Assembly: GCF_001017125.1 (NCBI RefSeq)
Contig: NZ_JXOJ01000006.1
Location: 1 to 64,000 of the forward strand
DNA from: Methanoculleus sediminis
Lineage (GTDB): Archaea > Halobacteriota > Methanomicrobia > Methanomicrobiales > Methanoculleaceae
Length of the DNA stretch: 64,000 nt
Direction: 5' to 3'
In this document: one piece after another, positions 42,305 through 52,142 of the stretch
How positions within the stretch are numbered: position 1 is the stretch's first letter
How the letters are laid out: every line of letters begins with the position of its first letter
The notes under the pieces: model-generated
Told to the model about the DNA's origin: nothing
What the model saw: only the letters and a program-made list of their open reading frames with translations
Databases searched by the model: none
Position numbers and translations under genes: made by a program

Positions 42305-45300
42305 ATGGATTTCTTCGGTAATATTCTGGGTCAGGGGAAGAACGCAAACCCCTCGATACAGCAGGGAACCTCTCAGTTCGAGGCCGGAAACTACGGCGAG
42401 GCGGTGAAGAGTTTCGAGAAGGCGCTCAAGATAGAGCCTGAAAACGGCTTTGCCCGGCTGTATATGGGTCGAGCGCTCGCCTGTCTCGGCAAGGACGGCG
42501 AAGCCGCGGAGTGGCTGAAGAAGGCCCTCGAGTCGGCTCCCGGCGATGCCGGGACGTTGCGGGTGCTGGGGCATGTCCTCGCTCGCTCCGGTGAGTACGA
42601 GGAGGCGGCCGGGTGTTTCGCCCGGATCGTCGAAGAAAAGCCCATGGACACGAACGCCTCCTACTGGCACGGGGAGATGCTTGAACGGCTCGGCCGGTAT
42701 GCCGACGCGGCATCGGCCTATGCACGGGCACTGGCAGGAGACCCGGAAAATACCGTTCTGCGGGAGAGATGCGGGAGAATGCTCGAGCGAATCGGTGACT
42801 ACCGGGAAGCGGCGGCATGCTTTGAGAAGATTCTCAGGACGAATCCCGGCAGCACCGATCTGCTCGCTCGAATCGGGGCCGCATACCTCAACCAGGGCGA
42901 TTACTCGAAAGCCGTCGGTGTCTTCGACCGGGTGCTCGATACGGATCCGCAGAACATCGACGCGCTTTACGGAAAAGTCCGGGCTCTCGAGCACCTCGGC
43001 CGGTTCGAGGAGGCTGCCGGCTGCTGCGGCGAGATCGTTGCCGTCGAGCCAGAGAACATCACCGCCTGGTACCACCGCGGCTCGATGCTTCTCCGTGCAG
43101 GAAAGCACGAAGAAGCACTGGAGTGCTTCGAGAAGGTCGCTCTCGCCGACCCGGATCACGTCCCGGTGCGCTACGCCATGGGAATGGTCTACGACGCCCT
43201 CGGCCGCTACGAACGGGCGGTCAAGAGTTTCGATCATATCCTGAAGCACGACCAGGGTCAGGTCCAGGTATGGTACGCCCGCGGCATGGCGCTCTTCCGT
43301 CTCGGCCAGTACGCCGAGGCGATCCGGTCGTTCGACCGCGTGCTCGAGAGCCGGGCGACGACCGGGATGAAATGGATCGGAGACGGCACCGACCTTGCGC
43401 TCTTCGAGCGTGACGAAGGGGGAGCGCCCCGGAGACAGAAGCCGCTGAAGTTCGATGCGTTGAACGAGATCGTCCACAACTGCCGGGGAGCCGCGCTGCT
43501 CCACCTGGGGCGGTATGCCGAGGCGCAGAAGGAGTTCGAGCAGGTCCTCGAGGCCGACGCCGGAAACGTCTCCGCCCTGCAGCAGAGCGGCACCGCGCTC
43601 CTCCATCTCGGCAGATACGAGGAGGCCGCACGCTGCCTGGATGCGGTCCTTGAGAAAGAGCCGCACAACGCCGTCGCCGGGTCGATGAAAGCGGACGCGC
43701 TCATGAACCTCGGCAGGCACGACGATGCGCTGGCCTGCCTTGATCCGGTGCAGGGAGCCGGCGGCGACGAACCCCATCTCCTGTACCGGAAGGGAGAGGT
43801 CCTCCTGCATCTCGGGCGGTATACGGAGGCGGCAGAGGTATTCGAAACCCTCCTCAACGTCAATCCCGCCGATGCGGCGGCGGAGAGCGGCAGGGGAGAA
43901 GCGCTCGTGCACCTCGGACGGTACGAGGAGGCGCTCGCCTGCTATGACCGGGCACTCTCGGCCGCCCCGGCCGACCGTGCCGCTCTGCTCGGCCGGAGCA
44001 CGGCGCTCGAGCGTCTCGGACGGTACGAAGAGGCGCTCGAATCCATCGGCCGGTTGACGCAGGCCGGTCCCGGAGACACCGGGACGCTTCTTCGGAAGGC
44101 GTGGATCCTCGAAGCTCTCGGCCGCTACGATGCAGCCGTCGCGTGTTACGAAACCCTCCTTGCAGCCGATCCGAAGGCCGGATACCCGGTGAATCTCGGG
44201 TTTGTTCTCGCCATGCTCGGGCGGTACGAGGAGGCCGCCGGACGATTCGAGGAAGCCACGCGTGCCGACCCGGACAACTTCTTTGCGTGGTTCAACCGGG
44301 GCCGGGCGCTGGAGAGGATGGGGCAGTACGCGGATGCGGCCGAGTGCTATGCAAGAGTGGCCGAAGGCCGGCCGGAGGATACCGGCGCCTGCTTTGCGCT
44401 CGCCGTCACCTTCGCACGGCTCGGCAGACACCAGAAGGCCATCGAGTGCTGCGACCGGGTGCTCGCCGCCGACGCCTCGAACGCCGCGGTTGCACGAATC
44501 CGGGCGGATATGCTCGAAGCCGTCGGCAAGCACGAAGAGGCGGCGGAAGCGTACGAGCAGTACCTGAAGAGTTCTCCCGACGACCGCGACGCCAGGATGG
44601 CGTTCGGCATGGCGCTCGAGCGGGACGGGAAGTTCGGCGACGCGATCAAGCAGTATGCGCTGGTGCTCGAGGGCGACGAACGCGACACCGAAGCGTGGTA
44701 CACCCTCGAGAGCGCTCTCGTGCACATGGGCCGCTACGAAGAGGCGCTCGAGTGTTCCGACAGCATCGTCGAGGCGAGCCCGGAGAACTGGGCTGCCTGG
44801 CAGCGGCGCGGAGAGATCTTCATGTGGCTCGGCCGCTACGCCGACGCGGTGGAGTGTTTCGAGAAGGTGATCGCGGCCGATCCGGCCGACGTTCTCACCC
44901 TGCGAAGACTCGGCGAGGCCCACGAGAAGGCCGGCAGGTACGAGGATGCCCTCGCCGCCTATACGCAGGTGCTCGACCGGGAACCGACCAGCATCGAGAC
45001 CCTCCATGCCCGCTCGTCGGCCCTCATCCACCTCGGGCGATACGGGGAAGCGGTCAAGTCGATCGACAAGATCATCGTTCTCCAGGATGAGAACCCCGCC
45101 ACGCTCTTCATGCGGGGGACGGTGCTCGAGAAGGCGGGCAGGTACGACGACGCCCTCGCAAGCTACGAGAAAGCGCTCTCGATCGACCCGAAGAACGCGG
45201 CCGTCTGGAACGCGGCCGGGAGGCTCAAGGATGCGCTGGGACGGCACGAAGAGGCCGTCAAAGCGTTCGACAAGGCCATCGAGCTGGGCGGGGGAGACGC

Positions 45301-45514
45301 TCACGCCTGGCTCGCGAAGGGGCTCGCTCTCGGCCACCTGGGCAAACCCGACCGGGCAGCCGCCTGCTTTGAGAAGGTCCTGGAGGCTGACTCCCGCCAT
45401 GCCCGGGCATGGTACCTGAAAGGGAGAGCGCTCGATAAGCAGGGCAGATTTGCCGACGCGGTGGAGTGCTTCAAAGAGGCGCTCGAGAACGGGGGCGGAG
45501 GCGAAGAGGAATGA
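42305..45514 (+). CDS. Giant TPR-repeat protein
   Basis: This 1069-residue protein is almost entirely tetratricopeptide repeats, about 30 copies of the 34-residue unit, with recurring cores such as LGRYEEALECYDRAL and GRYADAVECFEKV. The N-terminus MDFFGNILGQGKNANPSIQQ is the only non-repeat part. No signal peptide or membrane segment is seen, so it is probably a cytoplasmic scaffold for protein complexes. One repeat near residues 355-390 is interrupted by an insert (WIGDGTDLALFERDEGG). Its stop overlaps the start of the FKBP lipoprotein gene by 4 nt, which ties the two. The partner is unknown. Confidence 0.92.
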   Translation: MDFFGNILGQGKNANPSIQQGTSQFEAGNYGEAVKSFEKALKIEPENGFARLYMGRALACLGKDGEAAEWLKKALESAPGDAGTLRVLGHVLARSGEYEEAAGCFARIVEEKPMDTNASYWHGEMLERLGRYADAASAYARALAGDPENTVLRERCGRMLERIGDYREAAACFEKILRTNPGSTDLLARIGAAYLNQGDYSKAVGVFDRVLDTDPQNIDALYGKVRALEHLGRFEEAAGCCGEIVAVEPENITAWYHRGSMLLRAGKHEEALECFEKVALADPDHVPVRYAMGMVYDALGRYERAVKSFDHILKHDQGQVQVWYARGMALFRLGQYAEAIRSFDRVLESRATTGMKWIGDGTDLALFERDEGGAPRRQKPLKFDALNEIVHNCRGAALLHLGRYAEAQKEFEQVLEADAGNVSALQQSGTALLHLGRYEEAARCLDAVLEKEPHNAVAGSMKADALMNLGRHDDALACLDPVQGAGGDEPHLLYRKGEVLLHLGRYTEAAEVFETLLNVNPADAAAESGRGEALVHLGRYEEALACYDRALSAAPADRAALLGRSTALERLGRYEEALESIGRLTQAGPGDTGTLLRKAWILEALGRYDAAVACYETLLAADPKAGYPVNLGFVLAMLGRYEEAAGRFEEATRADPDNFFAWFNRGRALERMGQYADAAECYARVAEGRPEDTGACFALAVTFARLGRHQKAIECCDRVLAADASNAAVARIRADMLEAVGKHEEAAEAYEQYLKSSPDDRDARMAFGMALERDGKFGDAIKQYALVLEGDERDTEAWYTLESALVHMGRYEEALECSDSIVEASPENWAAWQRRGEIFMWLGRYADAVECFEKVIAADPADVLTLRRLGEAHEKAGRYEDALAAYTQVLDREPTSIETLHARSSALIHLGRYGEAVKSIDKIIVLQDENPATLFMRGTVLEKAGRYDDALASYEKALSIDPKNAAVWNAAGRLKDALGRHEEAVKAFDKAIELGGGDAHAWLAKGLALGHLGKPDRAAACFEKVLEADSRHARAWYLKGRALDKQGRFADAVECFKEALENGGGGEEE

Positions 45515-46020
45515 AGGGGAGGCAGGCATACGGCATCCTGCTGCTGATCGCGTGCGTCCTGACCGTCTGCTCGGGCTGCATCGCGGGCGAAGAGGTGCGG
45601 GTGAAGTCCGGGGATACGGTGCTGGTCCACTACACCGGCACCCTCGAGAACGGGACGGTCTTCGACAGTTCCGCCGGGCGCGAACCGCTCCGGTTTACCG
45701 TCGGCAAGGGCGAGGTGATCACGGGGTTCGACGAAGGTGTCGTCGGGATGCGGGTAGGGGAGGAAAAAACCCTTCGCATCCCGGCCGACCGGGCATACGG
45801 GCCGTACCGCGAGGATCTCGTCATTATCCTCGACCCTGCCGAAATTGCCGGCAAAGAGAACCTGACGGTCGGCGATCAGGTGGGGATACCCCTGCAGAAC
45901 GGACAGGTGCTGCCCGCAAGGGTCGTCGCGGTATCGGCCGATGCCGTCACCATCGATGCGAACCACCGCCTCGCGGGCGAGGATCTTACGTTCCATATCA
46001 GCCTCGTCGAGATTGTGTAG
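45511..46020 (+). CDS. FKBP-type peptidyl-prolyl isomerase, lipoprotein
   Basis: This 169-residue protein starts at the ATG at 45511, overlapping the TPR gene by ATGA. The N-terminus is a lipoprotein-type signal (ILLLIACVLTVCSGC, lipobox Cys near residue 24), so it is probably anchored outside the cell membrane. An FKBP domain follows (VLVHYTGTLENGTVFDSS, GEVITGFDEGVVGMRVGEE, IPADRAYGPYRE), then a shortened insert-in-flap region and C-terminal beta strands. It belongs to the SlyD-like archaeal FKBPs and should assist folding of exported proteins. Confidence 0.93.
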   Translation: MKGRQAYGILLLIACVLTVCSGCIAGEEVRVKSGDTVLVHYTGTLENGTVFDSSAGREPLRFTVGKGEVITGFDEGVVGMRVGEEKTLRIPADRAYGPYREDLVIILDPAEIAGKENLTVGDQVGIPLQNGQVLPARVVAVSADAVTIDANHRLAGEDLTFHISLVEIV

Positions 46021-46031
46021 GATTACTCAAC

Positions 46032-46039
46032 TTTTTTTT
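46032..46039 (+). terminator. T8 terminator of the TPR-FKBP operon
   Basis: An uninterrupted T8 run begins 12 nt after the FKBP stop codon. Confidence 0.6.
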
Positions 46040-46143
46040 GGAGTTCCCTCTGGAGTGTCATTCCTGGAACAAGCTCGACCATGCAGATCGGTCTCGATCA
46101 CGGTTGCAAAGAACCCATAAACTACTTTTCTGCGGTCACACTG

Positions 46144-46416
46144 GCACGGCTTCTGTGGGAGTATCGCCATAGGGGAGGGGCTGACGGGGAGGGGGGAGCA
46201 TCCCCCCTCCCCTGTCTCCAGATCATTATCTGACACCTACTACCCCCACCCCGCCCGGCCTCCGGCCTCCTCCCCCGCCCCCAAGGGGGCGGGGGCAGTG
46301 CGTGGCGATATCTCCATGAAATCCGTGCATCGGGGTAAGCGATGTCCCAGGAATGATATGTGAGTACGACTGGCCAAAGGTGCGAAGAACCGGAGCACGA
46401 GAAGCCATCAGGCTTC
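46144..46416 (-). repeat. Convergent-gap repeat element, copy D
   Basis: The gap 46021-46496 between FKBP and the CNNM gene (convergent) has no gene. The core TATCGCCA (46162) to TGGCGATA (46310) is 149 bp and inverted relative to copies A, B and E. It keeps both large GC hairpins and loses the middle. The outer flanks GGCACGGCTTCTG and GAAATCCGTGC form an imperfect extended inverted repeat. A variable-stem module GAAGCC-ATCA-GGCTTC lies at 46401-46416. Confidence 0.8.
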
Positions 46417-46496
46417 GAGTCGTGCAGTCCCCCCGACCCATGCCCGCGACGCAATCGATGACTCTCCCCAGAGAGAAAAGTCAGCGAGGCCAATAG

Positions 46497-47813
46497 TCAC
46501 CCTTTCTCCTCTTCCCCGCCCCCCACCGGGGTGACGAGCACCTTGTCGACCCGGTGGCCGTCCATATCGAGCACCTCGAACCGGAGTCCGTTCCAGACGA
46601 ACCGGTCGCCGGCCTCCGGAGTCCGTTCGAGGTACATCATCACGAACCCGCCGAGCGTCTGGTAGTAGCCGCGCCCCTCTCCGGGCAGGGTGCCCGCGTC
46701 GAGGAGGTCGTGGAACTCGTCGACCGGGAGCATCCCGTCGAGGAGCCACGATCCGTCCGGACGAAGGACCGCCGGACCCTCGGGCGGGTGCTCGGGCGAC
46801 GGGATGCCGCCGACGATCGACTCCATGATATCGTGGATGGTGACCAGACCCTGGATACTCCCGTACTCGTCGGTGACGAGGGCGATCCGCGCCCCGGAGG
46901 TCTTGAACTCGTCGAGGACCGAGAGTGCCGGGACGCTCTCGGGCACGAAGAAGGCAGGCTCGATTGCCGCCTGGAGGTCGGGAGGTTCGCCCGCGATCAT
47001 CCGCGCCCAGAGGCTGCGGACCGAGACGGTGCCGAGCAGGTTGTCGAGATGGTCGCGGTAGACCGGGAAATAGACATGCCCGGAATCCACCATCTGCTGC
47101 CAGTTCTCTTCGACGGGATCCTCGACGTCCACGGCCACGATGTCGGGCCGCGGGGTCATCAGCACGCTGACCCGCCGGTCGGCGAGGCGGAAGACGCTCT
47201 CCACCATATCCTGTTCCGCCTCCTCGAAGACGCCGGCCCGGGTGGCCTGCCCGATGAGAACCCTGACGTCCTCCTCCGTAACCTCGGGCCCCGAAGGTTC
47301 CCGAACCCGAAGCAGCATGAGAACCCCCTCGGTCGAGGCGCCCAGCAGCCGGACGAGGGGTGCGGCGACCAGAGAGAGGAGCCGTATCGGGCGCGAGACC
47401 AGCGATGCAATCCGGTCGGCGTTGTTCATGGCCACCCGCTTCGGCACCAGTTCCCCGACGACGAGCGTCAGGTAAGTGATGGCGGCGACGACGGTTACGA
47501 CCGCGAGCGGGCCGCTGTAAGGCGCGATCAGGGGAGATCCGGCAAACACTTCCGCAAGAGGCCCCGCAAGCGTCGCCCCGCCGAAGGCTCCGGCCAGGAT
47601 CCCGACGAGGGTGATGCCGATCTGGATCGTGGAGAGAAAGAGTGTCGGATCCCGTGCAAGTTCGAGGGCGGCCGCCGCCCCGGCGTCGCCGCCCGCTGCT
47701 CTCTTCTGCAGGCGTGCCGTTCTCGCAGAGACGAGCGCGAACTCCGCCATCGAAAAGAAGCCGTTTGCGAGTATCAGGAGGACGATGATCGCGATATCGG
47801 TGGCAGGTGGCAT
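46497..47813 (-). CDS. CNNM/CorC-type membrane protein with CBS domains
   Basis: This 438-residue protein (ATG at 47813, MPPATDIAIIVLLILANGFF) has a DUF21/CNNM membrane domain (residues 1 to about 190; NGFFSMAEFALVSARTARLQ, STIQIGITLVGILAGAFGG), two CBS domains (about 210-330; VFRLADRRVSVLMTPRPDIV) and a C-terminal CorC_HlyC domain. Relatives are magnesium exporters or hemolysin-like proteins; magnesium or cobalt efflux is the most likely role. Upstream in-frame sequence (44 codons) lacks homology. Confidence 0.92.
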   Translation of the reverse strand: MPPATDIAIIVLLILANGFFSMAEFALVSARTARLQKRAAGGDAGAAAALELARDPTLFLSTIQIGITLVGILAGAFGGATLAGPLAEVFAGSPLIAPYSGPLAVVTVVAAITYLTLVVGELVPKRVAMNNADRIASLVSRPIRLLSLVAAPLVRLLGASTEGVLMLLRVREPSGPEVTEEDVRVLIGQATRAGVFEEAEQDMVESVFRLADRRVSVLMTPRPDIVAVDVEDPVEENWQQMVDSGHVYFPVYRDHLDNLLGTVSVRSLWARMIAGEPPDLQAAIEPAFFVPESVPALSVLDEFKTSGARIALVTDEYGSIQGLVTIHDIMESIVGGIPSPEHPPEGPAVLRPDGSWLLDGMLPVDEFHDLLDAGTLPGEGRGYYQTLGGFVMMYLERTPEAGDRFVWNGLRFEVLDMDGHRVDKVLVTPVGGGEEEKG

Positions 47814-47943
47814 TGCAGTGTTCTTGCCGGCAGGAGCCTTAAACCTGCGGGGCTCCCGGGAAGAGGCACGAACTCCGGGCGGGAGAGGAGCGTCCGTGAG
47901 AAAATATTTATCGTCGCCGGGAGAGAGTCCCGTCAGGTGATAC

Positions 47944-48432
47944 ATGATGGTCGAGGTCGGCGATCAGGCCAGGGATTTCTCGATACCGGACCATAACGGG
48001 AACACGGTCCGGTTATCGGCGTTCCCGGGGAAGCGGGTAGTCCTCTCGTTCCACCCGCTGGCATGGACCCGCATCTGTGCCGGGCAGATGAAGGCGCTCG
48101 AGGCGAACAGGGAGGCGTTCGATGCCCTCGGTGCCGTTGCCCTCGGCATCAGCGTGGATTCCGTCCCGTGCAAACATGCGTGGGCAGAGAGCCTCGGGAT
48201 CGGTAAAACCCGGCTCCTTGCGGATTTCTGGCCGCACGGTGCCGTGGCGCAGATATACGGCGTCTTCGACCGCACAAAGGGCTACTCCCGGCGGGCGAAC
48301 ATCGTCGTCGACGAGGTCGGGCGCATCATATTCGTCGCGGAATACCCGGCGACGACGGTGCCCGACATGCAGGACGTCCTCGACGCTCTCCGGGCACAGG
48401 AGAGGCATGCGGAGGAGGTGCCGGGGGCGTAG
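47944..48432 (+). CDS. Peroxiredoxin (AhpC/TSA type)
   Basis: This 162-residue thiol peroxidase has a redoxin fold: VEVGDQARDFSIPDHNGNTV, then the peroxidatic Cys in HPLAWTRICAGQMKAL (near residue 45), where most families have a Thr-x-Val-Cys motif. A second Cys in SVDSVPCKHAW may resolve the disulfide. Substrates should be hydrogen peroxide or organic peroxides. The start is ATG-ATG; either could be used. It converges on the NSS transporter gene with an 11-bp gap. Confidence 0.88.
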   Translation: MMVEVGDQARDFSIPDHNGNTVRLSAFPGKRVVLSFHPLAWTRICAGQMKALEANREAFDALGAVALGISVDSVPCKHAWAESLGIGKTRLLADFWPHGAVAQIYGVFDRTKGYSRRANIVVDEVGRIIFVAEYPATTVPDMQDVLDALRAQERHAEEVPGA

Positions 48433-48443
48433 CCCGGCCCCGC

Positions 48444-49748
48444 TCACCCCGTGCCCCGGAAAAAACTGCCGACGAGCGTGATCAGGAGAACGGCCGGAAC
48501 GCCGTAGCGGATGAGCGCCATATAGACCTTCTGCTGCCACCCGCAGCCGCCGATCTCCGCACAGATCCGGGTGCGGATCATGAACCACCCGCCGACGACG
48601 CTCACGAGCAGCCCGGCGACGATGAGGCCGATTGTCCCGAATGCGTAGTCGGCGAAGTCGAGGAAGGGCATTCCGAAGGCTTCGAGGTTCAGGGCAGTGT
48701 AACTGAGAGCGGACGGAAGCCCGAGAACCATGACCGCGGCGAAGACGAGGAGCGTGGCACGCTTCCGGGGGTAGCCGTAGGAGTCCATCAGCGCCGCCGT
48801 CGGAACTTCGAGCATGGAGACCGCCGAAGTGAGCGCCGCTGCAAAGAGCATCAGGAAGAAGAGCGCTCCGAGCACCGTGCCGTACTGGATCTCCGTGAAG
48901 GCCGTGGGCAGGGTGATGAACGCGAGGTTCACCCCGGCCGCGGGGTCGAGGCCCGCGGTGAAGACCAGGGGGAAGATCACGAGACCGGCAAGGACTGCGA
49001 TCAGCATATCGGCGACGGCGATGATCGCGGCGTTCCGGAAGAGAGCCTCTCTCCCCAGGTAACTTCCGAAGGTGAGCAGGATGCCCATACCCACGGAGAG
49101 CGAGAAGAAAGCCTGCCCGAAGGCCGCGATCCAGACGGCGGGGTCGGTCAGCCTCGAGAAATCAGGGGAGAGGTAGAACCCGATTCCCTCGGCCGCTCCG
49201 GGCTCCGTGAGCGAGAAGATCACGAGGAAGGTGAGGATCACGAGGAGAAACGGGATGAGGTACCGGGAGGCCCGCTCGATCCCTCCCCGGACCCCGGACC
49301 GCACCGTCACATAGACCGCGAGTCCCGAGAGGAGGAAGAAGACGAGCGGGAGATAAGAGCCCGTAAACGCATCGAAATCCATCGGCCGGTTGAAGGCGAA
49401 GAAGAGCGCGTATGCGAGAACCCAGCTCGTGATCACGAGATAGTAGCCGAGGATCAGGCTGACGACGGCGACGATGACGAGACCGGCGGCGGCGAACCGC
49501 TGCCGTATCGAGCGGAAGGCGGAGACGACCGACGTCCCCGTCGAGCGGCCGATGGCGAGTTCCAGCACCATCAGCGGGAGGCCGAAGAGGAGGACGGCGA
49601 TCAGGAACGGGATCAGAAACGCGCCGCCCCCGTTCGCGCCCACGATGTAGGGGAACCGCCAGATGTTCCCGATACCCACGGCTGATCCGATGCTTGCAAG
49701 GATGAAGCCCAGCGTTGACGACCACTGTTCTCTTTCCACATCACTCAC
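48444..49748 (-). CDS. Sodium-dependent NSS/SNF family transporter
   Basis: This 434-residue membrane protein has about 11 hydrophobic helices and the neurotransmitter:sodium symporter hallmark SAVGIGNIWRFPYIVGANGGGAFLIPF near the N-terminus (broken unwound helix 1 region). It probably imports an amino acid with sodium. The C-terminus ends after the last helix and a short tail (RYGVPAVLLITLVGSFFRGTG is the final helix region). It starts at a GTG with no clear Shine-Dalgarno; a TATA-like AATATAAAG is about 40-50 bp upstream. Confidence 0.93.
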   Translation of the reverse strand: MSDVEREQWSSTLGFILASIGSAVGIGNIWRFPYIVGANGGGAFLIPFLIAVLLFGLPLMVLELAIGRSTGTSVVSAFRSIRQRFAAAGLVIVAVVSLILGYYLVITSWVLAYALFFAFNRPMDFDAFTGSYLPLVFFLLSGLAVYVTVRSGVRGGIERASRYLIPFLLVILTFLVIFSLTEPGAAEGIGFYLSPDFSRLTDPAVWIAAFGQAFFSLSVGMGILLTFGSYLGREALFRNAAIIAVADMLIAVLAGLVIFPLVFTAGLDPAAGVNLAFITLPTAFTEIQYGTVLGALFFLMLFAAALTSAVSMLEVPTAALMDSYGYPRKRATLLVFAAVMVLGLPSALSYTALNLEAFGMPFLDFADYAFGTIGLIVAGLLVSVVGGWFMIRTRICAEIGGCGWQQKVYMALIRYGVPAVLLITLVGSFFRGTG

Positions 49749-49913
49749 CGCTTGAGGACGGTTCCCCCAGGGTATGGAGGGGTTCCGCCTTTATATTCAT
49801 GCCCGCCGGGTACCTCGACCACTGCACTTTTGTAGCGGGTGACCCCATACGACTGCGGTTAGAAGCAGCATGAGCGTCGGTTCCCGGAAATGTCCCTGTA
49901 GGAGGGAAAGAGC

Positions 49914-50705
49914 GTGAACGGCAGGTATCCGTTCCTCGTCTCGATCCCCCACGGCGGCACCGCCGTTCCGCCCGAACTCCGCGGTCTCGTCAACCTCACG
50001 CATAAGGAGATTGTCTTCAATAGCGACCCCTATACCCGCCGCCTCTACGGGTTCGACGATGCGGTGGAGGCGATGGTCGACTTCGACGTCTCGAGGGTCT
50101 TCGTCGACACCAACCGGGCGCCTTACGACTACCCGCCGCGGACGCAGGACGGCGTGGTCAAGGCCGTCACGCAGGACGGAACCCCGGTGTTCCGGAAGGG
50201 GCAGACACCCGGCAGAGAACTGATAGGAACTCTCCTGCAGAACTATTATCACCCCTTCCATAAACGGCTGGCCGGGGCGCTCGACACCCGGCCGATCGAG
50301 ATCGCCTTCGACTGCCACAGCATGCTGCCCAAGTCCCCGCCGGTCCGGATGGACGCCGGACGCCCCCGCCCGCTCTTCTGCCTGAGCAACCGGGGTGACC
50401 GGAACGGCAGACCGACACGGGCGGGCGGTCTCGTGACCTGCCCGCCGGGGTGGCTCCAGGCGCTCGCGCGGTCGTTTCAGGCGGAGTTTGAGGGGGAGGG
50501 GCAGGTTGCAATGAACGATCCCTTCCGGGGCGGGTTCATCTCGGTGGCGCACTACCGGCGGCGGCGGATCCCCTGGGTCCAGGTCGAGATCAACCGCGGC
50601 CTCTACGAGACCGAGGACCGCGAGGCCGGGGAGGCACGGCTCACCGAACTCCGGGGGAGGATCTTCGCGGCCATCACCGGGTTCTGGGACGAGGTTTCGG
50701 GGTGA
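49914..50705 (+). CDS. N-formylglutamate amidohydrolase family protein
   Basis: This 263-residue protein begins MNGRYPFLVSIPHGGTAVPP, the family opening, with metal-binding residues in VSIPHGG and FVDTNRAPYDYPPR, then AFDCHSML and FRGGFISVAHYRRRRIPWVQVEINRGLY. The family hydrolyses N-formylglutamate or related N-acyl groups; the true substrate here is unknown because no histidine-degradation genes are nearby. It starts at a GTG preceded by GGAGG. Confidence 0.85.
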   Translation: MNGRYPFLVSIPHGGTAVPPELRGLVNLTHKEIVFNSDPYTRRLYGFDDAVEAMVDFDVSRVFVDTNRAPYDYPPRTQDGVVKAVTQDGTPVFRKGQTPGRELIGTLLQNYYHPFHKRLAGALDTRPIEIAFDCHSMLPKSPPVRMDAGRPRPLFCLSNRGDRNGRPTRAGGLVTCPPGWLQALARSFQAEFEGEGQVAMNDPFRGGFISVAHYRRRRIPWVQVEINRGLYETEDREAGEARLTELRGRIFAAITGFWDEVSG

Positions 50706-50786
50706 GGAACCCGCTCAATCGGGCCATATCCGCCGGAATTTCCGGCCGAAGATACTATGCCGGTAGAGCCCCCACTTATATTAGTG

Positions 50787-52070
50787 ATGGATCGTCTGCA
50801 CCTGATCCTCCAGCGTTACTTCGGCCATTCTGCGTTCAATCCCTACCAGCGGGAGATCATAGGGGACCTTCTCGCCGGGCGCGACGTCCTTGCGGTGCTC
50901 GCGACCGGAGGGGGGAAGTCGCTCTGCTACCAGGTCCCCGCGCTCGTCGGCGACGGTGTCACGCTGGTGATATCGCCTCTCATCGCCCTGATGAAGGACC
51001 AGGTCGACGACCTGCAGGCCCGCGGGATCGGCGCGGAAGCGCTGAACTCCTCCTGCTCCTACGCCACGACGCGGCGAATCCTCTCGGATCTCAACGAAGG
51101 CCTCATCCAGATCCTCTACGTCTCGCCGGAGAAGGCGGTCGGCGACGACTTCCTCGGCCTTATGGCGTCCCTTCCGGTCAGCCTGATCGCGGTCGACGAG
51201 GCGCACTGCATATCGATGTGGGGGCACCAGTTCCGCCCGGAGTACCGGTCGCTGGCGGTGCTCAAGGACAGGTTCCCCGGGGTGCCGATGGTTGCCCTGA
51301 CGGCGACCGCGACCCCGGACGTCCGTGACGACATCGCGCGGCAGCTCAATCTCTCGGAGCCTTCGGTCTACGTCGGGAGTTTCAACCGGGATAACCTCCG
51401 CTACGCCGTCGTCAGGAAGGAGGAAGACGCCTACGAGCGGCTCCGCGCCTACCTCCGGGGCAGGAGAGGGGATGCCGGGATCGTCTACGTCGCAACGAGG
51501 GAGGGGGCCGAGACGCTCGCGGCACGGCTCCGCGCCGGCGGCATCCCGGCACTCCCCTACCATGCGGGCATGACGGCGACCGCCCGGGGGGAGACGCAGG
51601 ATCGCTTCATCGGCGGGAAGGTTCCGGTCGTCTGCGCGACGAGCGCGTTCGGCATGGGGATTGATAAGCCGGATGTCCGGTTCGTCGTCCACTACGATAT
51701 GCCCAAGACACTCGAGGCCTACTACCAGGAGAGCGGCCGGGCCGGACGGGACGGGAAGGAGAGCGACTGCATCCTCTTCTACAGTGACGACGATGCACGG
51801 CGCCTCAGATCGTTCATCGACCGCGATCTTGCATCCGAATTCCAGCGCGAGGTCGCGCGCTCGAAACTCCAGAACATGGTCGACTACTGCACCGTTACAG
51901 GGTGCCGGAGAAAGATGCTCCTCGAATACTTCGGGGAGCGAATCGAGGAGCCCTGCAACGGCTGCGATGCCTGTGCTCCGGCAGGAGCCCCCGCCGCGAA
52001 GGCCCGCACCCGGTCAGGGCGCAGGAAACGCGGTGCCGCCCGATCCGCGTCCGGTCGAGCCGGGGGATGA
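50787..52070 (+). CDS. recQ: RecQ-like DNA helicase, short form
   Basis: This 427-residue superfamily 2 helicase (start MDRLHLILQRYFGHSAFNPY) has Walker A ATGGGKSLCYQVPAL, the DEAH-box VDEAHCISMWGHQFRPEY, SAT-type TATATPD, and motif VI QESGRAGRDGKES. A zinc site follows (C-x(17)-CNGCDAC) at about residues 385-400. It ends shortly after in a basic tail (RSGRRKRGAARS), so the winged-helix and HRDC domains of bacterial RecQ are absent. An ATG 10 codons upstream is also possible. Role: replication-fork and recombination repair. Confidence 0.93.
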   Translation: MDRLHLILQRYFGHSAFNPYQREIIGDLLAGRDVLAVLATGGGKSLCYQVPALVGDGVTLVISPLIALMKDQVDDLQARGIGAEALNSSCSYATTRRILSDLNEGLIQILYVSPEKAVGDDFLGLMASLPVSLIAVDEAHCISMWGHQFRPEYRSLAVLKDRFPGVPMVALTATATPDVRDDIARQLNLSEPSVYVGSFNRDNLRYAVVRKEEDAYERLRAYLRGRRGDAGIVYVATREGAETLAARLRAGGIPALPYHAGMTATARGETQDRFIGGKVPVVCATSAFGMGIDKPDVRFVVHYDMPKTLEAYYQESGRAGRDGKESDCILFYSDDDARRLRSFIDRDLASEFQREVARSKLQNMVDYCTVTGCRRKMLLEYFGERIEEPCNGCDACAPAGAPAAKARTRSGRRKRGAARSASGRAGG

Positions 52071-52142
52071 CGGCACTCCTCTCCCACCCTCGGGGGGAAA
52101 CACCTATTAGGCATACGGCAAAGAGGTTCTCCAGGATTTACC

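Noticed and set aside
42182-45529. An 1115-codon open frame antisense to the TPR gene
   Set aside because: It is a shadow of the repetitive codon use of the TPR gene. The translation is low-complexity with no domains.
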